64,000 nucleotides of DNA, taken from the NCBI GenBank assembly GCA_045536815.1, contig JAZSOH010000025.1, positions 62,001 to 126,000 of the forward strand, written 5' to 3'. The notes below the pieces were generated by a model. It made no database searches, was not told where the DNA came from, and saw nothing but the letters and a program-made list of their open reading frames with translations. This document shows positions 58,375 to 64,000 of the stretch, one piece after another; the stretch's first letter is position 1, and each line of letters begins with the position of its first letter. Made by a program: the position numbers and the translations under genes. This DNA is from UMGS1279 sp045536815 (GTDB lineage: Bacteria; Bacillota; Clostridia; Oscillospirales; Acutalibacteraceae).

Positions 58375-60879
58375 TTATACCTCTAGACCTAAACGTTTTG
58401 CTGCATCTTCGCGCATTTTGTATTTTAGAATTTTACCGGCGGCATTCATCGGGAAAGAATCAACAAACTCAATATACCTTGGAACCTTATGCCTAGCCAT
58501 ATGGTCGGCAATATATTGTTTCATTTCATCTTCAGTCATATTCTCGCCGTCTTTAAGTATTATACATGCCATAATTTCTTCGCCGTAGCGCTTGTCGGGT
58601 ACGCCTATGACCTGAACGTCTTTAACCTTATCGCAGGTATAAATAAATTCTTCAATCTCTTTGGGATAAATATTTTCACCGCCACGAATTATCATATCCT
58701 TAAGTCTACCTGTTATATTATAATTGCCTTCGGGTGTGCGACAAGCAAGGTCGCCTGTATGAAGCCAACCGTCAGCATCAATGGCCTCAGCCGTAGCCTG
58801 AGGCATTTTGTAGTAGCCTTTCATAATATTATAACCGCGTGCAACAAATTCGCCATTTACACCGTCAGGGCAGTCTTTTCCTGTTTCGGGGTCAACAATT
58901 TTACATTCAACATTAGCAAAGGCGCTGCCAACTGTTTCGGTACGAACTGTGAGAGAATCATAGTAGCTGCTCATAGTACAACCCGGACTTGCCTCGGTTT
59001 GACCGTAAACTGATACTATTTCTTTCATATTCATAACTTCAGTTGCCTTTTTCATAAGGTCGGCAGGGCAGTTTGCACCCGCCATAATTCCTGTGCGGAT
59101 ATATGAAAAATCAGTTTTTGCAAAGTCCTCGTGTTGCATCATAGCGATAAACATAGTGGGAACGCCGTTAAAGGTTGTAATATGCTCATTATGAATGCAG
59201 CTAAGCGCCGGTTTTGGCGAAAAATAGGGAAGTGGATAGATTGTCGCACCATGTGTCATAGATGATGTCATAGAAAGAACCATACCAAAACAGTGGAACA
59301 TAGGAACCTGAATCATCATACGGTCGGCAGTAGACAAATCCATATGGTCTCCAATATATTTACCATTATTTACAACGTTATAGTGTGTAAGCATAACGCC
59401 CTTTGGGAAGCCTGTTGTACCTGAGGTATACTGCATATTGCAAACATCATCTTTGTCAACTGCGGCGGCCATTCGGTAAACCTCTTGCAAAGGCACCTGT
59501 GGTGCGCGGTTTATAGCATCCTCCCATGTCATACAACCCTTTTGACTGTAACCAACAGTAATTACGTTGCGAAGGAAGGGGAGTCTACGGCTATGAAGCG
59601 GAGAGCCTACCTTCGTATTTTCAAGCTCGGGGCAAAGCTCGGCAATTATTTTGCCGTAGTGCGTGTCCTTAGAGCCTTCGGTCATAATAAGTGTATGGGT
59701 ATCAGACTGTTTAAGCAAGTACTCAATTTCGTGAATTTTATAAGCAGTATTAACTGTAACCAAAACGGCACCGATTTTAACAGTTGCCCAAAATGCGATA
59801 TACCACTGAGGTACGTTTGATGCCCAAACTGCAACGTGGGAACCTGCCTTTACACCCATTGAAATAAGGCTACGCGCAAAGGTGTCAACATCATCGCGAA
59901 ACTCTGAGTAGGTACGTGTATAGTCAAGAGTAGTATATTTGAAGGCATATTGGTCAGGGAAACATTCAACCATAGTGTCAAGCACCTCAGAGAAGGTGAG
60001 GTCAATAAGCAAATCCTTTTTCCAAACAAATTTACCTGTACGACTTTTATTATAGTAAAATGTTCTCTCGTTACGAGATGTATCGCCAAACTGCTTCATA
60101 TATCCCATAAACTGTGAAAAAATAATTTCAATATCGTCAAGCTCTTTACACCACAAGGGGTCCCAAACGAGAGAGATAAAACCATCATAGTTTACAGAAC
60201 GAAGGGCGAGCATCATATCGCTAATAGGCAATTCGCCTTCACCTATAAGGCAAAAATTGGTGCCGTTTTCGGTTTTCTTTGCATCGTTAATATGCACGTG
60301 CTTAATGTAGGCGCCAAGATTTTTAATGATTTCATCTGCAGTTTCGCCGCCCTCAAGGTAGGCCGCCGAGAAGTTCCAAAGTGCAGCTAAGTTGTCGCAT
60401 GCAAACTGGTCTAAAACCTCGCGCAATTTTGAGGTTTTAGAAAAAAGTCCGGAAGTTTCTATGAGCAACGTTATATTTTTTGAAGTAGCAACCGGCAAAG
60501 CCTTATTTACAAATGCAAAAACATTGTTATAAGCTTCGTCCGTATCGTTAGCGTTTTCAGCCTTTACGCGTATTGCAGGAATATTAAGGTTTGATGCAAT
60601 ATTTACACATTTTAAAAATTCCTCAATAGCGGCATCTGTTTTACCGTTTGCACCAATATCACACAAAACATCTATACATGGAATGTTAAGCTTTTTTTCA
60701 TAAAGTCTGCGAGCGGTAGCGGCGGCCGTGTAATCGTGAAATGCACCTTCTTTATCGGTGAAAAGGCGGTTATTTACGTTATGGAGTTCAATTCCACCAA
60801 AACCGAGTTCTACTGCTATATTACAAAAATCGTCAAAAGAGCTGTCGTGCCAACCCTTTGTTGAAAAGGAAAATTTCAT
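58375..60879 (-). CDS. Fusion protein: sugar isomerase-like TIM barrel plus AMP-forming acyl-CoA synthetase
   Basis: An 834-residue two-domain protein. Residues 1-262 resemble xylose-isomerase-like TIM barrels (LGFGGIELHN, LLIETSG with Glu 141, HVHINDA with His 194/196, IGEGELPI); the Asp usually seen in the next metal strand is Asn 169 and the last Glu is replaced (Trp 239), so metal binding is doubtful. Residues ~290-834 are an intact adenylating enzyme: YTSGTTGFPKG (484-494), YGQTEASPG, GWLHTGDL, the GRLKDMIIRGGE hinge and the late catalytic Lys in AAGKILKYK. It should activate a carboxylic acid to its CoA thioester. It begins one base after the LeuA-like stop, with GAGGAGGC upstream. The fusion is unusual to me. 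Confidence 0.85.
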   Translation of the reverse strand: MKFSFSTKGWHDSSFDDFCNIAVELGFGGIELHNVNNRLFTDKEGAFHDYTAAATARRLYEKKLNIPCIDVLCDIGANGKTDAAIEEFLKCVNIASNLNIPAIRVKAENANDTDEAYNNVFAFVNKALPVATSKNITLLIETSGLFSKTSKLREVLDQFACDNLAALWNFSAAYLEGGETADEIIKNLGAYIKHVHINDAKKTENGTNFCLIGEGELPISDMMLALRSVNYDGFISLVWDPLWCKELDDIEIIFSQFMGYMKQFGDTSRNERTFYYNKSRTGKFVWKKDLLIDLTFSEVLDTMVECFPDQYAFKYTTLDYTRTYSEFRDDVDTFARSLISMGVKAGSHVAVWASNVPQWYIAFWATVKIGAVLVTVNTAYKIHEIEYLLKQSDTHTLIMTEGSKDTHYGKIIAELCPELENTKVGSPLHSRRLPFLRNVITVGYSQKGCMTWEDAINRAPQVPLQEVYRMAAAVDKDDVCNMQYTSGTTGFPKGVMLTHYNVVNNGKYIGDHMDLSTADRMMIQVPMFHCFGMVLSMTSSMTHGATIYPLPYFSPKPALSCIHNEHITTFNGVPTMFIAMMQHEDFAKTDFSYIRTGIMAGANCPADLMKKATEVMNMKEIVSVYGQTEASPGCTMSSYYDSLTVRTETVGSAFANVECKIVDPETGKDCPDGVNGEFVARGYNIMKGYYKMPQATAEAIDADGWLHTGDLACRTPEGNYNITGRLKDMIIRGGENIYPKEIEEFIYTCDKVKDVQVIGVPDKRYGEEIMACIILKDGENMTEDEMKQYIADHMARHKVPRYIEFVDSFPMNAAGKILKYKMREDAAKRLGLEV

Positions 60880-60880
60880 A

Positions 60881-62257
60881 TTAGTTTGCCTCCTCGTAAA
60901 CTATCTTGTTTACGGCATTTATATAGGCGCGTATACTTGCGCTGATAATGTCGGTAGAAATACCGGTTCCCGAATAAAGCTTGCCGTTGTTTCTAAGCTT
61001 TACGATAGCTGAACCCATAGCTTCTTTACCTTCGGTAACCGACTGAATTTGAAAATCGTCTAATTCATAGTGATGACCAATAATTTTTTCAACAGCTAAA
61101 AACGCCGCATCAATAGGACCGTCGCCAATACAAACACCCTGAATTTGTTCATCACCCTTTTCTATTGTTATTTGGGCAGAAGCGGGGATAATATTACCGG
61201 TGTTTATAACATAATTTACGAGAGTATAAGTTGCAGGAACCTGAAGAGCTACGGTTGCAATAATTGCTTCAAGTTCTTTAAAGCCAACATTCTTCTTAGC
61301 AGCAACGCGCAAAAATTCTTCATAAACCTTTGATTTATCCTCTTCAGAAAGGTCGTATCCAAGCTTTGACGCAGCTGTTGAAACTGCATTTATATCATCA
61401 TTTTTGTCGAGGTGGATAGATGCGTCATCGGTGTTTTTAACTGTTGAAGAGATGTTTTGGGAATTGCTTGTTACCCAACGAATTTGCTTTACAATGCGGT
61501 GTAGTTCGGTTGTTTTAATGTTTGAATAAAAGCCGTAGTCGTTGCCGCAGTTTTTAATCATATCGGCAAAAATATCTGTAGGAACAATTTCGCCGTCAAC
61601 TGCTACCGAAACAAACTCTGCTCCCATTTCAACTGCCATAATTGCCTGTGCGATTGCAAAGCCATTTTTATTGTCACATTTAACACCAACAGGCACAGAG
61701 CAATAATCGATGATGTTTTTAGCAAAGCTTGCGAAATCGTTAGGGAGCATATTTGCGGCGCTATCGCAAATTGTAACGCTTTTTGCACCGGCAGATATTG
61801 CGGTACTTATAGCTTTTTTAAGAAAATCTTCTTCTGCACGTGTAGCATCAATAGCACAAAAAACAACATTATCTATAACTGATTTTGCTTTAGCGATACA
61901 GCTTTCGATATGCGCTAAAATTTTATCGGGTTTTTTATGGCAAATATATTCCATACCAACAGGGGAGACGGGAAGCTCTATTCTTATTTGTGCCATTTTA
62001 GTGTTGCTTAGTGCAGCTATAGCTTGCTCAACACTTTCGCTTTTAACACCCGCGGCTACCGAAATAACACTGTTCTTCACAAAAGACGAAACCGTTTTGA
62101 TAAGTAAAATGTCTTCTCTTGAGTTCGTAATTTCAGGAAATTCGATGATATCAACACTTAGATTTTCAAGCTGTCTTGCAATTTCAATCTTTTCCTTAAA
62201 ACTAAAAGTATTGTTTTCGCGGCAAAGCGTTGCGTCTGCAATTTTGATTTGTTTCAT
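60881..62257 (-). CDS. LeuA-family protein with degenerate active site
   Basis: A 458-residue protein with the 2-isopropylmalate synthase plan: a DRE-TIM barrel (residues ~1-265), a linker and a C-terminal LeuA regulatory domain (about 335-455, with GDGPIDAAFLAVE and SGTGISTDIISASIRAYINA). The catalytic signatures are lost. TLRDGEQ of LeuA is TLCRENN (12-16), the metal HxH is KCD (193-195), the Glu of SAEDATR is Ile 136, and GIGERAGN is absent. Normal Mg-dependent condensation is therefore unlikely. It is first in a T-box operon, with AAAGGAG before the ATG. It may be a regulator, a scaffold or an enzyme with new chemistry. Confidence 0.85.
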   Translation of the reverse strand: MKQIKIADATLCRENNTFSFKEKIEIARQLENLSVDIIEFPEITNSREDILLIKTVSSFVKNSVISVAAGVKSESVEQAIAALSNTKMAQIRIELPVSPVGMEYICHKKPDKILAHIESCIAKAKSVIDNVVFCAIDATRAEEDFLKKAISTAISAGAKSVTICDSAANMLPNDFASFAKNIIDYCSVPVGVKCDNKNGFAIAQAIMAVEMGAEFVSVAVDGEIVPTDIFADMIKNCGNDYGFYSNIKTTELHRIVKQIRWVTSNSQNISSTVKNTDDASIHLDKNDDINAVSTAASKLGYDLSEEDKSKVYEEFLRVAAKKNVGFKELEAIIATVALQVPATYTLVNYVINTGNIIPASAQITIEKGDEQIQGVCIGDGPIDAAFLAVEKIIGHHYELDDFQIQSVTEGKEAMGSAIVKLRNNGKLYSGTGISTDIISASIRAYINAVNKIVYEEAN

Positions 62258-62319
62258 AGTAAGCTCTCCTTTGGCCGATTAAGGCCCATACCGTGTTGGT
62301 CGGTAATTTAAAATAAAAT

Positions 62320-62360
62320 AAAAAAGCCCTGAGGTAAAGAGTAATAACTCTACCTCAGGG
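62320..62360 (-). terminator. T-box-controlled terminator
   Basis: Stem CCCTGAGGTA/TACCTCAGGG with a T-run on the minus strand (62325-62320). It lies directly after the T-box sequence and would be replaced by the antiterminator when uncharged tRNA is bound. Confidence 0.92.
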
Positions 62361-62599
62361 ACGAAATGCAAATTTCGCGGTACCACCCTGTTTGCCGTAA
62401 AATGCGGCCAACTCAGTCAAAGCTCCAACAAGCTTTGTGTTTTGTAACGGGACAAACCGTAGCAGCTTACTTGGGTTTCAGCCACTCTGCTCAGGAATGA
62501 GGCTTTCTTTTAATATTCTTACTGTCTTGCACCAAACGACAGCTCTCTGAAAAGAAGGGAAAAAAAGAAATAATTCCTTCAAAGCATTTAAAAATATTT
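62320..62599 (-). promoter_or_regulatory. T-box riboswitch leader
   Basis: Most of the 440-base gap between ilvE and the LeuA-like gene is a T-box leader on the minus strand. The conserved T-box sequence AGGGTGGTACCGCG lies at 62389-62376 and is followed by the terminator. Stem I shows CAGAGAG, a CTGTC/GACAG apical stem with GGTG in the loop, and a stem III region ACGG...CCGTTA. T-boxes read uncharged tRNA through a specifier codon. Candidates in the right segment are CUG (62481-62479, Leu) and GUG (62485-62483, Val); CUG is followed by A, as usual, but I cannot settle which is used. Confidence 0.93.
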
Positions 62600-62605
62600 G
62601 CAAAT

Positions 62606-62634
62606 ATTATATCATATTGGATTTTGTTTGTCAA
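62606..62634 (-). promoter_or_regulatory. Perfect consensus promoter of the T-box operon
   Basis: On the minus strand TTGACA (62634-62629) and TATAAT (62611-62606) have a 17-base spacer, with the start expected near 62599. Confidence 0.9.
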
Positions 62635-62646
62635 GAGAAAAAATAA

Positions 62647-62687
62647 TAAAAAAACTGCCATATTAAACGCTCACATTTAATATGGCA
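62647..62687 (-). terminator. Terminator after ilvE
   Basis: Stem TGCCATATTAAA/TTTAATATGGCA and a T-run on the minus strand. It separates ilvE transcripts from the T-box operon. Confidence 0.88.
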
Positions 62688-62697
62688 ATTATGTTGT

Positions 62698-63759
62698 TTA
62701 TAGCTCGTAAGTCCAACCGAAAGTATCGTCGATTTTTCCCCACTGAATTCCTGTTAGGGTATCGTAAAGCATTTGTGTTACTTCACCGATTTCGCCGTTA
62801 TTTACAGCGTATTTGGTTCCCTTATAACAAAGCTCACCAATAGGAGAAATAACAGCAGCTGTACCGCAACCCCACGCCTCTTTAAGAGTGCCGTTTTCCA
62901 TAGCGGCTGCGAGTTCGTCTATGCTAAGAAGACGCTCACTTACTTTATAACCCTTGCTACGTAAAACTTCAAGGCAAGATTTACGGGTAATACCGGGGAG
63001 AATTGAGCCCGAAAGCATAGGTGTTACAATTTCGTCGCCGATTTTGAACATTACGTTCATAGCGCCAACCTCTTCTATGTATTTGCGCTCAACGCCGTCA
63101 AGCCACAAAACCTGTGAGTAGCCTTTTTGTTCGGCACGTTCACCTGCGCGGTTACTTGCAGCGTAGTTACCACCGCATTTAGCATAACCTGTACCACCAC
63201 GAACTGCACGAACATCTTCATCTTCAATCATAATTTTAACGGGGTTGATACCTTCTTTATAATAGCTACCAACAGGTGAAGCTATTATAACAAATGTTGC
63301 GTTATGAACTGCGTGAACGCCCAAGGTTTCGTCATTACCAAACATATAGGGACGAAGGTAAAGAGAAGTGCCATCAGCGGCAGGAGTCCAATCTTGTTCA
63401 ACCTTAACAAACTCGGTAAGAACCTTTAAAGCCAAGTCCTCAGGAATTTGAGGAAGACAAAGTCTTTCGGCAGAAGAATTCATACGGCGAATATTTTCCA
63501 TAGGTCTAAAAAGCTGAACCTTACCATCTTTACGGCGGTATGCCTTAAGGCCTTCAAAAATTTCAGAGCCGTAGTGAAGTACGGTAGAAGCGGGATGCAA
63601 TGAAAGATTTGCAAAGGGAATGATACGTGCATCATACCAACCCTTTTCGCGTGAATAATCCATCATAAACATATAATCTGTAAAAAATTTACCGAAACCT
63701 AGTGTAGAACTGTCAGGTTTTTCTTTTAAAACGTCAGCTTTTACAAATTTAATATCCAT
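62698..63759 (-). CDS. ilvE: Branched-chain amino acid aminotransferase
   Basis: A PLP enzyme that interconverts leucine, isoleucine and valine with their 2-oxoacids. It is a fold-type IV aminotransferase of 353 residues: HYGSEIFEGLKAYR near residue 60, the PLP lysine region around GGTGYAKCGGNYA..N near 188-200, QVLWLDG near 217, VEEVGAMN-like EEVGAMN near 233, and GSILPGITR near 255. The length fits the longer IlvE group. The ATG follows GGAGG placed directly after the stop of the oxidoreductase gene (13 bases), so the two form an operon. Confidence 0.96.
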   Translation of the reverse strand: MDIKFVKADVLKEKPDSSTLGFGKFFTDYMFMMDYSREKGWYDARIIPFANLSLHPASTVLHYGSEIFEGLKAYRRKDGKVQLFRPMENIRRMNSSAERLCLPQIPEDLALKVLTEFVKVEQDWTPAADGTSLYLRPYMFGNDETLGVHAVHNATFVIIASPVGSYYKEGINPVKIMIEDEDVRAVRGGTGYAKCGGNYAASNRAGERAEQKGYSQVLWLDGVERKYIEEVGAMNVMFKIGDEIVTPMLSGSILPGITRKSCLEVLRSKGYKVSERLLSIDELAAAMENGTLKEAWGCGTAAVISPIGELCYKGTKYAVNNGEIGEVTQMLYDTLTGIQWGKIDDTFGWTYEL

Positions 63760-63772
63760 TTGTATTTCCTCC

Positions 63773-64000
63773 TTAATTCTCTGAGCCTATTTTCATAGCT
63801 TTCATATTTATTTGAAGCATTTCGGCTTTTTTAGGCGGAATAACCTTTGAAAGCACTGTTTTGATTTCATCCTCGTTATATTCTTTCATAACAGATAGCA
63901 ACTTGCCGAGAATAATCATATTAGCGAGAGACTGTTTGCCCATATCACTTGCAAGACTGGTTGCGGGGATATAATGAATGTCGATATCGGTGCGGTCCGA
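63773..64000 (-). CDS. 2-oxoacid:ferredoxin oxidoreductase gamma subunit, 3' part
   Basis: The last 75 codons of a gene running in from the right edge. The chain has HYIPATSLASDMGKQSLANMI-like features (IPA...A...G....ANM..LG) and ends KK.EMLQ.N.KAMKIG, the C-terminal pattern of PorC/VorC/IorB-type gamma subunits. These complexes join 2-oxoacid oxidation with CoA to ferredoxin reduction, or run in reverse. Directly followed by ilvE, the complex may act on branched-chain 2-oxoacids (Vor) or be an indolepyruvate-type enzyme. The other subunits should lie to the right of the window. Confidence 0.8.
   Translation of the reverse strand, partial: SDRTDIDIHYIPATSLASDMGKQSLANMIILGKLLSVMKEYNEDEIKTVLSKVIPPKKAEMLQINMKAMKIGSEN

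Noticed and set aside
61710..62282. A 190-codon plus-strand frame over the LeuA-like gene
   Set aside because: It is the mirror of a clear minus-strand gene, has no ribosome binding site and reads as Ser/Ile/Leu-rich low-information sequence.

Overview
The window is an AT-rich, gene-dense stretch of a spore-forming Firmicute. Gene content and order fit Clostridia, most likely an Oscillospirales/Ruminococcaceae-type gut or rumen anaerobe; that placement is inference from family resemblance, since there is no rRNA gene here. Supporting signs are a PASTA kinase-rsgA-thiN-spoVM block, queA-tgt-yajC-radA, AddAB rather than RecBCD, a T-box leader, a 2-oxoacid:ferredoxin oxidoreductase subunit, strong GGAGG-type ribosome binding sites and consensus sigma-A promoters. 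I see no insertion sequence, prophage, CRISPR array, tRNA or rRNA gene.

Layout. 1-3.2 kb: 3' end of a PASTA Ser/Thr kinase, rsgA, thiN, a 48-codon membrane peptide and a 28-codon spoVM. 3.2-8.5 kb (minus): an O-antigen ligase-like protein, a 998-residue protein that looks like a catalytically dead heavy-metal P-type ATPase with a long acidic N-terminus, rlmB and a small Cys-rich protein. 8.6-11.6 kb: coenzyme A genes (coaBC diverging from a putative pantothenate ECF S-component and coaX), with a possible attenuator in the leader. 11.6-14.2 kb: malQ, a candidate structured RNA, and an XRE regulator with clustered half-sites. 14.2-15.8 kb: DegV and hemolysin III family proteins. 16-26.3 kb: guaB, then a long plus-strand run for nucleoside salvage (deoC, deoD, deoB, cdd, pdp) continuing into copA, an HMA protein, a ZIP transporter and trxB. 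26.4-34.3 kb (minus): two polysaccharide genes, radA, a CwlD-like amidase, yajC, tgt and queA. 34.4-38.3 kb: asd-dapA-dapB and a repeat-bearing lipoprotein. 38.3-45.1 kb: tatD and metG, an ABC-F ATPase, a PrsA-like lipoprotein and a secreted protein. 45.2-57.4 kb: phosphatase, ruvX, PfoR-like protein, pyk, rpmB, gph, dCMP deaminase, addB-addA.

The last 6.4 kb (minus) is the most unusual part. A T-box leader with its own consensus promoter precedes a tight three-gene operon: a LeuA-family protein lacking the metal-binding and catalytic residues, an 834-residue fusion of a sugar-isomerase-like TIM barrel with an acyl-CoA synthetase, and an amidohydrolase. Immediately upstream lie ilvE and the end of a 2-oxoacid:ferredoxin oxidoreductase gamma subunit. 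Together they suggest, as inference, branched-chain amino acid metabolism through acyl-CoA and ferredoxin-dependent 2-oxoacid steps, with a modified LeuA of unknown role.

Small genes recovered from the sequence include spoVM (3084-3170), the membrane peptide before it (2925-3071) and a Cys-rich peptide (28855-29019). Several start codons were moved to match ribosome binding sites, as noted in the entries. All calls come from reading motifs by eye; no database search was run.
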